Assembly: GCF_000745485.1 (NCBI RefSeq)
Contig: NZ_JQJK01000008.1
Coordinates: 1 to 64,000, forward strand
DNA: 64,000 nt
DNA from: Methanobacterium veterum
GTDB taxonomy: Archaea > Methanobacteriota > Methanobacteria > Methanobacteriales > Methanobacteriaceae
Direction: 5' to 3'
The notes beneath the pieces are model-generated. The model did not search any database and was not told the origin of the DNA. It saw nothing but the letters and a program-made list of their open reading frames with translations. Position numbers and translations under genes: made by a program. Position 1 is the stretch's first letter; every line of letters starts with the position of its first letter. Positions 56,854-64,000 of the stretch are shown here, in pieces.

Positions 56854-57040
56854 TTATCAATATCTTACCTTTATTTTAAATGAGTTTAAAAAAATTCATA
56901 GCCCATTTTTTAAATCCAGTTTTAATTTATTATACAAATTAGTAACAGGCACATAATAAGAAAAAATATAAATCTTAGTTTTAATTATAAAGATGAAAAG
57001 AAGCTTAAAACTTGAATTTAAAATAATGACATGTTTTATA

Positions 57041-57059
57041 ATAATTTCGCGCGAATTAT
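57041..57059. promoter_or_regulatory. GC-core palindrome upstream of helicase
   Basis: ATAATTTCGCGCGAATTAT is palindromic except for one offset base and has a CGCGCG centre, which stands out in such AT-rich DNA. It lies 63 nt before the helicase ATG and partly overlaps a TATA-like AATTATAAATAAAAT. It is a candidate operator. Confidence 0.45.
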
Positions 57060-57121
57060 AAATAAAATATGGAGTTTTTATTTGATTCTTATTTTGACTC
57101 AAAATAACTAGGAAACAACCA

Positions 57122-59398
57122 ATGATAGAAAAGGTATTAAACTCATTGAAATCAAAAAAATGGTATAAAAACAGGGTAGAACATATACGTGTTTTAAAAC
57201 CACAAGAAGCAGTCTATGGAGACACCAAAGCTGTTTTACCACAATTTATAAAGAATTATTTGCACAAAAATAATATAAAACTTTATAAACACCAGTGCAG
57301 CGCCATAGACCTGCTTCGAGGTGGGAAAAATGTGATTATAACCACCCCTACTGCATCTGGTAAAACTCTTGCCTTCAATATACCTATTTTTGAAAAGTTA
57401 AGTCAGGATAAGAATGCTACAGCGCTTTATATTTACCCCGCAAAAGCGCTTGCAAACGACCAGCTCAAATCAATGAAGGAGCTTGAGAAGTACTGCGGAA
57501 TGAGCTTTAATCCAGAGGTATATGACGGGGACACTACACCTACTAAAAAAAGGAAAATTAGAAAGGATTCCAGGATAGTTATAACCAACCCCTATGAACT
57601 GCACAATGTTTTACCATGGCACCACCAGTGGGAAAACTTCTTCAGCAACCTTAGATTTGTTGTAATAGATGAAGCACATCAATACAGGGGTGTTTTCGGA
57701 TCCAATGTAGCGTTCTTGATGAGGAGATTTCAGAGGATTTGCAATTACTACGGCTCTAACCCTCAATTTATTTTATCCACAGCTACCCTTGCAAACCCTG
57801 TTGAATTCAGTGAAAAATTAACAGGCCTTAAATTTAATTTAATATCTGAGGATAGTTCACCCAAAGGAAAAAAACATTTTATTTTTTATAATCCTTATTA
57901 TGACGGTGTAGGAAAGACTACAACACACGTAGAATCTCAGGGCCTGTTCCAGTTGTTTGTATTGAATAATCTACAAACCCTCTGTTTTACCACATCCCGA
58001 AAAATGGCAGAATTAATTGCAAGGCGTTCTAAAAAAGAAATTAGTGAAATTGATGAATCACTTGTAAATAAAATCTCTGCATACAGAGCAGGGTATCTGG
58101 CAGAAGATAGGCGTAAAATAGAAGATAATCTTAAAAACGGCAAATTAAGAGGAGTAACTGCTACAAACGCCCTTGAATTAGGTATAAATATTGGTTCGCT
58201 GGACAGCGTCATCATATCAGGTTACCCCGGTACATTAATGTCAGTGTGGCAGCAAGCTGGAAGAGCGGGCAGGGGGACTTCTGATTCCCTCGTGACATTT
58301 GTTGCCTTTCAAAATCCTCTGGACCAGTACTTTATGAAACACCCTGATATTTTCTTTGACAAGCCCCATGAGCATGCCATAATTGACCTGTCCAATTTCC
58401 AGATCATAAAAGGGCATTTGATGTGCGCTGCAAAGGAGATGCCTGTAAAACCTAATATGATGAAAATTGACTTTGAAACAGGTGTAGAAGACCATTTAAA
58501 ATCATTGATTGGTTCCAGGTTAATTGAAAAGACAAATAAAGGATGGGTCTACAGCGGATCAGAATATCCTCCATTTAAGGTTAACCTTGGAAATACTTCA
58601 GATGAAATATTTAAAGTGTACTACAAAGGGGAAGTCCTTGAAACCATGGATAAACGGCAGGCATACACTGAAGCACACCATGGAGCAGTTCTGATTAACC
58701 AGGGCGAAACTTACATTGTAAGGGAATTTGACCTGGCTAAAAACGTCATAAAAGTAGTTAAAAAAGATGTAAACAGCCATACAAGCGTGCAAAAAGACAT
58801 TGATATTAAAATATTTAAAGAAATTGAAAAAAGGGAAATCGGAAATCTGAACGTATCATTTGGAGAACTTAAAGTAAGTGAATATTACCCAAAATATAAG
58901 GTATTAGAAAAGAGCAAAGTTGTCAGCGTGCGGAACCTTAAATTACCGCCAATTCAGTTTAAAACAAAAGGTATGTGGTTTACTCTACCTGAAAGTATAG
59001 CAGAAGGCCTCAGATGTGCTATAGATCGAAAAGAAATTTTTGAAGGTGGTATCCACGGCCTTGAACATGCCATGATAGCTATTATTCCGTTTCACGTTAT
59101 GTGTGATAGATTTGATATAGGTGGAGTTTCCACACCCAGCCACCCCGATACAAAAATGGCAACAATTTTCATTTATGATGGATTTGAAGGTGGTATTGGA
59201 TTAACTGAGAAAGCATTCCATTTAATTGAAGAAATAACCCGCATGACTTATGAACTTGTAAGGGATTGTACCTGTGAAGAGGGATGCCCGGCATGTATAT
59301 ACTCACCAAAATGCGGCAACGATAATAAACCACTTGATAAAGAAGGTACTCTTTTTATACTTGAACAGATGTTTGATTTAATGGAAATGGAAAGATAA
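57122..59398 (+). CDS. DEAD/DEAH helicase with DUF1998 domain (MrfA/Hrq1-like)
   Basis: A 758-residue SF2 helicase. Motif I is TTPTASGKT (about residue 74), Ib and Ic are followed by DEAH (VIDEAHQYRG, about 180), STAT is motif III, and QQAGRAGR is motif VI. The C-terminal DUF1998 region (about 600-740) ends in a four-Cys cluster, CTCEEGCPACIYSPKCG, the MrfA-type metal-binding site. Bacterial MrfA acts in repair of mitomycin crosslinks and eukaryotic Hrq1 in crosslink repair, so a DNA-repair role is likely. It sits downstream of the AP endonuclease gene and upstream of a SWIM gene. Confidence 0.93.
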   Translation: MIEKVLNSLKSKKWYKNRVEHIRVLKPQEAVYGDTKAVLPQFIKNYLHKNNIKLYKHQCSAIDLLRGGKNVIITTPTASGKTLAFNIPIFEKLSQDKNATALYIYPAKALANDQLKSMKELEKYCGMSFNPEVYDGDTTPTKKRKIRKDSRIVITNPYELHNVLPWHHQWENFFSNLRFVVIDEAHQYRGVFGSNVAFLMRRFQRICNYYGSNPQFILSTATLANPVEFSEKLTGLKFNLISEDSSPKGKKHFIFYNPYYDGVGKTTTHVESQGLFQLFVLNNLQTLCFTTSRKMAELIARRSKKEISEIDESLVNKISAYRAGYLAEDRRKIEDNLKNGKLRGVTATNALELGINIGSLDSVIISGYPGTLMSVWQQAGRAGRGTSDSLVTFVAFQNPLDQYFMKHPDIFFDKPHEHAIIDLSNFQIIKGHLMCAAKEMPVKPNMMKIDFETGVEDHLKSLIGSRLIEKTNKGWVYSGSEYPPFKVNLGNTSDEIFKVYYKGEVLETMDKRQAYTEAHHGAVLINQGETYIVREFDLAKNVIKVVKKDVNSHTSVQKDIDIKIFKEIEKREIGNLNVSFGELKVSEYYPKYKVLEKSKVVSVRNLKLPPIQFKTKGMWFTLPESIAEGLRCAIDRKEIFEGGIHGLEHAMIAIIPFHVMCDRFDIGGVSTPSHPDTKMATIFIYDGFEGGIGLTEKAFHLIEEITRMTYELVRDCTCEEGCPACIYSPKCGNDNKPLDKEGTLFILEQMFDLMEMER

Positions 59399-59502
59399 AT
59401 TTTGTTGAAATATTTTTATTAAAGTAAATATTAATATAAATAAAGAATTATCTAAAAATAGAGTTAATACAAAAATAAAATTAAATCACAGAGGATTAAC
59501 CA

Positions 59503-59760
59503 ATGGGAAACAGGATGAACGAAGGATTTAAATTATATATGGAAGGTAATGTTGAAATTGAATTATTTGACGATGATTTAATGATCTTCAGCGTGCATGG
59601 TTCCAGAGATGATACTTATCAGGTCAGCATGAATGAAAATATGTGGCTTTGCGACTGTGATGATTATCAGTACAGAAGTGAAAAAGAGCCAGGTAGTTTC
59701 GTCTGTAAACATTTATGGGCCGCCTTCTTCAAGGTTGCTGAGCTGAAAAATGAAGATTAA
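59503..59760 (+). CDS. SWIM zinc-finger protein (85 aa)
   Basis: A small protein with a SWIM finger: QVSMNENMWLCDCDDYQYRSEKEPGSFVCKHLWAAFF (CxC-x16-CxH). SWIM domains bind DNA or protein and often accompany SF2 helicases. Its position 104 nt after the MrfA-like helicase suggests a shared function. RBS AGAGGATTAACC. Confidence 0.8.
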   Translation: MGNRMNEGFKLYMEGNVEIELFDDDLMIFSVHGSRDDTYQVSMNENMWLCDCDDYQYRSEKEPGSFVCKHLWAAFFKVAELKNED

Positions 59761-59792
59761 TTAATTTTAAGTTTTTTAAGATGCAGGTAACC

Positions 59793-59934
59793 GTCAAAAA
59801 TCTATGATTTTTGGGCATGTAAAAATTCATAGAATTTTTACGGTTGAAAATCGTAGATTTTCAAACATCCTAATCAAAGATTAGGAAGCTGACAAAATTT
59901 TTAATTTTGTCGTGCCAAAATCTATAATTTTGGC
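59793..59934. repeat. Palindrome array overlapping a kinase 3' end
   Basis: Six palindromes in a row. TCAAAAATC/GATTTTTGG has loop TAT. GTAAAAATTC/GAATTTTTAC has loop ATA. TTGAAAATC/GATTTTCAA has loop GTA. CCTAATC/GATTAGG has loop AAA. GACAAAATT/AATTTTGTC has loop TTT. GCCAAAAT/ATTTTGGC has a 5-nt loop. Connectors are CATG, CGG, ACAT and GTGC. The last palindrome contains the stop codon and final codons (LPKL) of the kinase gene at 59922. Confidence 0.9.
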
Positions 59935-61136
59935 AATGTAAAATAAAAAGTCGATCCTTTACCCAATTCAGATTCCACCCATATACAGCCGCCGTGGCGC
60001 TCGACTATCTTTTTAGCAACTGAAAGTCCAATTCCAGTTCCCTGATACTCGTCTCTTGTATGCAGTCTCTGGAATAAAGTAAAAATACGTTCAGCATATT
60101 GGGGATCCATTCCAATTCCATTGTCCTGGATGCTGAATAAATATTGATTTTTTTGAGGGTCTTTTCTTGCAGATATATGGATTTTGGGTTGTTCATTTTC
60201 TTTTTTAAATTTAATTGCATTGGATATTAAGTTTTGGAATATTTTAACAAGCTGATTTTTATCAGCAGTTACTTTAGGAAGGTCATTATGTGTAATTATC
60301 GCATTATTATTTTCAACAGTACCCCTTAAATTAAATAACGCTTCATCAAGTACTTCTACGGTATCTACTTCTTTAAATTCTTCTTGATTTGTAGAGACTC
60401 TAGAATATTCCAGTAAATCAAGGATCATGAGCTGCATTCTTTTAGCAGCTTCCACGATGTAATCCATAAATTCATCGGCATCACTATCAAACTTACCTTT
60501 ATAACGCCGTTCTAAAAGCTGAGTAAAGCTTGCAATAGTCCGGAGTGGTTCCTGAAGGTCATGAGAGGATACATAAGCAAACTGCTGGAGTTCTTTATTA
60601 GAACGCTCTAAATCTTTCAATAAACCATGAAGTTCATGTTCTGCTTTTTTTTGCTCAGTTAGATCAGTTACAATTACATAATATCCATCTATTTTCTCTA
60701 AGAAGCTGATATTAATTTGAAATGTCATCAAAGTTCCATCACCAGCATCTATATAAATTTCTTCTTTACAGCTGCTGTCTGAACTACTTACAATAGGAAT
60801 TTTACATTTTTTAAGCTGATCTGGAGAGATAAAATCGGTTATTGATTTTCCAATCATGTTTTCCAGCGGCATCTCAAACATTGATGCCAATTTACTATTG
60901 CAGTAATAAATAGAAAGGTCTGTAGTTAATAGAGCTACTCCCTCATTCATCTCTTCAATAAGGATCCTGTAAGCATAGTCTGAGCCTTCTAATGTGAAAA
61001 CCTGAGTGCCTTTAGAACCATTTACGACAACAGCATCAACCTGACCATTTTGAATTGCATTTAAGGTCTCTTCCGCTTCATAAAGCTTTAAACGTAATTT
61101 TTCAAGTTCTTTAGAGCATTCATCACTTTTATTCAT
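59922..61136 (-). CDS. PAS histidine kinase of the kai operon
   Basis: A 404-residue soluble kinase. An N-terminal coiled coil (1-30) is followed by a PAS domain (about 55-165, ending YYVIVTDLTEQKKAEHELH). A classical HisKA domain has FAYVSSHDLQEPLRT (phospho-His192), and the HATPase_c domain has FQNLISNAIKFKKE, DNGIGM and GTGIGLSVAKKIVERHGG. Unlike the other three kinases here it is HisKA, not HisKA_2, resembling phytochrome-type or SasA-like output kinases. It is last in the kaiC-kaiB-kaiB-kinase operon, 18 nt after the second kaiB, so it probably reads out the KaiC/KaiB state. Its last codons lie in a palindrome. Confidence 0.92.
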   Translation of the reverse strand: MNKSDECSKELEKLRLKLYEAEETLNAIQNGQVDAVVVNGSKGTQVFTLEGSDYAYRILIEEMNEGVALLTTDLSIYYCNSKLASMFEMPLENMIGKSITDFISPDQLKKCKIPIVSSSDSSCKEEIYIDAGDGTLMTFQINISFLEKIDGYYVIVTDLTEQKKAEHELHGLLKDLERSNKELQQFAYVSSHDLQEPLRTIASFTQLLERRYKGKFDSDADEFMDYIVEAAKRMQLMILDLLEYSRVSTNQEEFKEVDTVEVLDEALFNLRGTVENNNAIITHNDLPKVTADKNQLVKIFQNLISNAIKFKKENEQPKIHISARKDPQKNQYLFSIQDNGIGMDPQYAERIFTLFQRLHTRDEYQGTGIGLSVAKKIVERHGGCIWVESELGKGSTFYFTLPKL

Positions 61137-61154
61137 ATTATCTCCGTGATATTA

Positions 61155-61502
61155 TTATTCATCATTCTTTGATTTTAATTCCAATCCAAGTAAAAGCTTT
61201 TCCTTATTAGACATATCCCCTACAAATCTTCGAAGAGGTGGAGGTAATTCCTTAATTAGAGTCGGTGCTGCTACTATTTGCCCCTCTCTAGCAAATATGG
61301 GCTGCTGGTAAATATCAATGATTTCAAGTTCATACTGATCTTTTAAATTTTCTTCTAAAAGTTTCATAAGATTTCCAATAGCTTTCCTGGACTTTGGATT
61401 GATACCTGCTACAAAAAGACGTAGCACATACTTGTCGCCTTTTTTTTCGGCAGTAAGTGCACTTTCAAACTCATCAAATTTATTTAGATCTTTTTTACTC
61501 AT
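61155..61502 (-). CDS. kaiB: KaiB-like protein (second copy)
   Basis: A protein of about 115 residues with the KaiB thioredoxin-like pattern: KYVLRLFVAGINPKSRKAIGNLMKLLEENLKDQYELEIIDIYQQP, then VAAPTLIKELPPPLRRFVGDMSNKEKLLLGLEL. The start is the ATG preceded by GGGTGATATA, four codons inside the longest frame. KaiB binds KaiC and, in cyanobacteria, switches fold to recruit kinases. It is longer at the N-terminus than the first copy. Confidence 0.88.
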   Translation of the reverse strand: MSKKDLNKFDEFESALTAEKKGDKYVLRLFVAGINPKSRKAIGNLMKLLEENLKDQYELEIIDIYQQPIFAREGQIVAAPTLIKELPPPLRRFVGDMSNKEKLLLGLELKSKNDE

Positions 61503-61515
61503 TATATCACCCATA

Positions 61516-61824
61516 TTAACATGTAGGACGTATATCTAACCCTACAAGGACTTTTTCTTCATTTTTAAGGGTACCTATGATCTTTTTAACAGGTTCTGGA
61601 AGTTTCCTGACCAGTGTTGGAAGGGCAAGAATCTGATCCCCTTTAGCAAGCTCAGGATTTTCAAGTAAGTCTATTATTTCAATACGATATTTACCTTCCA
61701 AATGTGTTTCGCAGATTTTTTTTAAATTTGAGAACGCTTCTATTGATTTTGGTGTCTGCCCAGCAACATATAACCTTAGCTCCCAAAATTCAGGACATTC
61801 TCCTCCGTCTTCATCTAAATTCAT
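61516..61824 (-). CDS. kaiB: KaiB-like protein (first copy)
   Basis: A 102-residue protein: [90 protein letters not shown], the KaiB signature throughout. The ATG is 1 nt after the kaiC stop, with AAGGAGGACTGA as ribosome-binding site. Two diverged KaiBs in one operon may serve different KaiC states or partners. Confidence 0.9.
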   Translation of the reverse strand: MNLDEDGGECPEFWELRLYVAGQTPKSIEAFSNLKKICETHLEGKYRIEIIDLLENPELAKGDQILALPTLVRKLPEPVKKIIGTLKNEEKVLVGLDIRPTC

Positions 61825-61825
61825 T

Positions 61826-63532
61826 TCAGTCCTCCTTATCTGCTTTTCTTATTTTGGCCATTTTTACTTGATCTTTTTCCAGAATTTCCTCTTTTAATGT
61901 TTCCTGCTTAATTATTCTTTCAAGTTCTTCTTCTTCAGCTTCAAATTTAGACTTGATTTCAGCTATTTGAACTTCCATTAAATTGCGTTTACGTTCAATT
62001 TCCCTTTGTTTCCTTTCAACTTCTTGTTGGCGCATTAGTTTCTGTGCTTTTTCTAATGCTATTTGAGAGATGCGTGCAGAGCCAGTTAACATTCCATAAG
62101 GTCCAATATAGACATCTTCCACTTCAATTCCATTATTAGTTATTAAAAACTCCCTTAACTGGTTTGAATGACCCATACCCCTTGATTTTATAATGTCAAG
62201 GGTACGATTTCGCTCACCATTATTTTCTCTTGATCTAAGATCAATCCAGGTATCCATTAAAGATGAAACACCTACATCAGATTCAATATGTCCCATTAAT
62301 GATAGGCTCGTAGATAATGAAGTCACTTTTCTGTCTTTTAAAAAGTCAATTAAGCGCATAAGCATTGATTTAACGTCATCTAGACTCCCTACTGTGATTA
62401 AATTAGATATAGGATCAATAACAACAATATCTGGAATAAATTCATTTACCAGTTGGTATAAAGTTACAAGATGTATTTCAAGTCCATAAAGCGTTGGACG
62501 TGTTGCATGGAATTTTAAAAGGCCTTTATCAACCCACTGCCTCAGATCAAGACCAATTGATTTCATATTACGCATAATTTGCTCTGGAGATTCTTCAAAT
62601 GCAAAATAAATACATTTTTCCCCATTTCTACATGCTGCATCAACAAATTGCGCTGCAAAACTGCTTTTACCAGTTCCGGCATTTCCAGTAAGAAGAACAC
62701 TGCTGCCCTTATAAAATCCTTTTCCATCCATCATACTGTCAAGCCTTTCAATACCCGTTGAAACGTGCTTTTCAGATACATGGTGATCTAACCCAATGGA
62801 AGTAATTGGGAGTACAGTAATTCCCTTTTCGTCAATTAAAAATGGATATTCATTTGTACCGTGAGCTGAGCCCCTGTATTTAACTATTCTAAGATTTCGA
62901 GTAGTAATTTTATTTACAACAGGATTATTGAGCAGTATAACACAATCTGCAACGTATTCCTCCAGTCCATATCGGGTAAGTGTTTTTTCTCCACTTTCAC
63001 CAGTTATAACTGCTGTAACTCCTTTATTTTTAAGCCACTGAAACAATCGGCGGAGTTCGGCACGGAGTAATGCTTCAGCACTAAATCCTGAAAAAAGAGC
63101 TTCTACAGTATCCAAAACAATCCTTTTAGCCCCTACAGAATCAATAGCATATCCCAATCTTATAAATAATCCCTCAAGATCATATTCTCCCGTTTCTTCA
63201 ATTTCACTGCGCTCTATATGGACATAATCAAATGAAATTTTATTTTGATCAATAAGGTCGTTTAGATTAGGGTTCATTGAAATAAAATTTTTTTTAAGAT
63301 CTTCAATAGACTCTTCAAAGGATACAAAAACTCCTGGTTCTCCCATTTCTGCTCCATGAACAATAAATTCCATTGCAAAAATGGTTTTACCACAACCTGC
63401 AGCACCACAAACTAAAGTGGGACGTCCCTGAGGTAATCCTCCACTAGTAATATCATCTAAACCTTCAATACCCGTAATAGTTTTTTCAAGTATAGATTCA
63501 TCACCATTTAACAGATTTTCCACATTCGACAT
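61826..63532 (-). CDS. kaiC: KaiC-like double-domain ATPase
   Basis: A 568-residue protein with two RecA-like KaiC domains. CI has Walker A GAAGCGKT (residues 43-50), SFEES with the catalytic Glu pair (71-75) and Walker [14 protein letters not shown] has GNAGTGKS (283-290), AFEES (311-315) and [11 protein letters not shown]. The position of the cyanobacterial Ser431/Thr432 phosphosites aligns with Ser423-Ser424 in GVSSLMDT, so autophosphorylation is possible. After the core there is a charged coiled coil (about 490-568) in place of the cyanobacterial KaiA-binding tail. No kaiA is present. RBS AGAGGTAAAA. It probably acts as a timer or signalling switch with the two KaiBs and the kinase. Confidence 0.95.
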   Translation of the reverse strand: MSNVENLLNGDESILEKTITGIEGLDDITSGGLPQGRPTLVCGAAGCGKTIFAMEFIVHGAEMGEPGVFVSFEESIEDLKKNFISMNPNLNDLIDQNKISFDYVHIERSEIEETGEYDLEGLFIRLGYAIDSVGAKRIVLDTVEALFSGFSAEALLRAELRRLFQWLKNKGVTAVITGESGEKTLTRYGLEEYVADCVILLNNPVVNKITTRNLRIVKYRGSAHGTNEYPFLIDEKGITVLPITSIGLDHHVSEKHVSTGIERLDSMMDGKGFYKGSSVLLTGNAGTGKSSFAAQFVDAACRNGEKCIYFAFEESPEQIMRNMKSIGLDLRQWVDKGLLKFHATRPTLYGLEIHLVTLYQLVNEFIPDIVVIDPISNLITVGSLDDVKSMLMRLIDFLKDRKVTSLSTSLSLMGHIESDVGVSSLMDTWIDLRSRENNGERNRTLDIIKSRGMGHSNQLREFLITNNGIEVEDVYIGPYGMLTGSARISQIALEKAQKLMRQQEVERKQREIERKRNLMEVQIAEIKSKFEAEEEELERIIKQETLKEEILEKDQVKMAKIRKADKED

Positions 63533-63617
63533 TCAATTTTACCTCTATTTTTTTGTAACTACCAAATAAGATGAATTTTTGGAATATGTATTATCAATTT
63601 AAAGAATAATTATGACT

Positions 63618-63717
63618 GATCGCTCATGTTTATGACACGTGCATGAATTATACTTTAATTAAATTATAATTTTAATTAATTATATATGAAATATCTTAAA
63701 AAGATGTAATTTACTTT
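63618..63717 (+). repeat. Interspersed repeat R3 (uninterrupted copy)
   Basis: It begins GATCGCTCATGTTTATGACAC, continues TTAAATTATAATTTTAATTAATTA and ends GATGTAATTTACTTT. Collinear with R1 and R2. Like R2 it has a single CATGT where R1 has the palindrome insert. Confidence 0.65.
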
Positions 63718-63741
63718 GATATCCGCGTTAAATGTTTACAA

Positions 63742-63990
63742 CATGGAAAAATCCCTCAAAAATTCATAGAATTTTTGGGGCATAGAAAACCGTAGGTTTT
63801 CTAATGTTTCTATTTTTCCTTTGAAAAAAACTTGTTTTTTTCAAACATGTAAATCTACGATTTTTACTGTCACATTGAACATAACACTTTGTGTTTGCTG
63901 TGTCAAATCACAAAAAACATAGTTTTTGCGCATTCTAAATCTTCAATTTCGATACACCAAATGCAAAACGTTTGAATGCTCCAAAAATTC
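63742..63990. repeat. Palindrome array at right edge
   Basis: Palindromes include CAAAAATTC/GAATTTTTG (loop ATA), AGAAAACC/GGTTTTCT (loop GTA), TTTGAAAAAAAC/GTTTTTTTCAAA (TT loop, 12 bp) and GTAAATC/GATTTTTAC (loop TAC, one-base gap). Several imperfect ones follow toward 63990 (for example CACAAAAAAC/GTTTTTGCG). The copies grow less perfect to the right, as if older. Confidence 0.8.
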
Positions 63991-64000
63991 GAAGCTTTTA

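Larger units (their letters stand above)
63533..64000. other. Region upstream of kaiC: repeat R3 and palindrome array
   Basis: Directly upstream of kaiC lies AT-rich promoter DNA, then interspersed repeat R3 and a palindrome array running to the window edge. No protein gene is seen. Whether the array belongs to the kaiC leader or to a neighbouring gene outside the window cannot be told. Confidence 0.5.

Overview
The window is from an AT-rich methanogenic archaeon, most likely Methanobacterium or a close relative in the Methanobacteriales (inferred from gene content, not from a database search). The evidence is an HMf-type histone, deoxyhypusine synthase, archaeal riboflavin synthase, RNase P subunits Rnp2 and Rnp3, and the block psmA-SBDS-rrp4-rrp41-rrp42-rpl37ae-rpo12-brix-pcc1-pfdB. 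Start sites are of the archaeal GGTGA/GGAGG type, and there are cell-surface adhesin and sortase genes. No rRNA, tRNA, CRISPR array or complete insertion sequence was recognised.

Layout. 1-5.3 kb: a small helix-turn-helix gene, a DedA/ZIP membrane pair, a decayed VOC-family gene and a C45-type Ntn hydrolase. 5.3-10.6 kb: TRAM and DUF3892 proteins, a small secreted-protein pair, a zinc-ribbon membrane trio and a histidine kinase. 11-16 kb: HTH-CBS regulator, deoxyhypusine synthase, YHS protein, a membrane protein and pyrF. 16.4-21.4 kb: a flavin oxidoreductase, a GH15 glycosidase, an Nramp-like transporter and a frameshifted cyclase. 21.4-27.5 kb (mostly minus strand): DUF1538 pair with a P-II-like protein, secF-secD, SpoIIM-like protein and histone. 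28.4-33.2 kb: TPR protein, cobalt ECF transporter cbiMNQO and ribC. 33.6-40.5 kb: two large sensor kinases. 40.9-52 kb: ribosome, RNase P, proteasome, exosome and prefoldin block, interrupted by a large adhesin-like gene between pfdB and its usual partner (DUF3194). 52.7-59.8 kb: HisA-like protein, PfkB kinase, sortase, Mth212-like AP endonuclease, DEAD/DUF1998 helicase and SWIM protein. 59.9-63.5 kb (minus strand): kaiC-kaiB-kaiB-histidine kinase operon.

The main structure that genes do not explain is a family of short modular palindromes, each with a stem of about 6-12 bp and usually a 3-5 nt loop, joined by short connectors. They form arrays at nine or more places. They separate genes inside a core operon, run into the 3' ends of two genes, and sit in frame inside a histidine kinase, where two 90-bp repeats differ by a compensatory base-pair change. 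At 4.87 kb a two-palindrome unit is flanked by a duplicated ACATG within an interspersed repeat. Two other copies of that repeat lack the unit, which looks like a filled versus empty insertion site.

A caution on sequence quality: rrp4, cbiN, the cyclase, the adhesin and the VOC remnant all carry single-base frame breaks, mostly one base lost from a short homopolymer. Breaks in rrp4 and cbiN suggest sequencing or assembly error at least there, so pseudogene calls are provisional. Several local tandem duplications (pyrF 3' end, 68-bp, 39-bp and 110-bp repeats) show that intergenic DNA here is rearranging actively.
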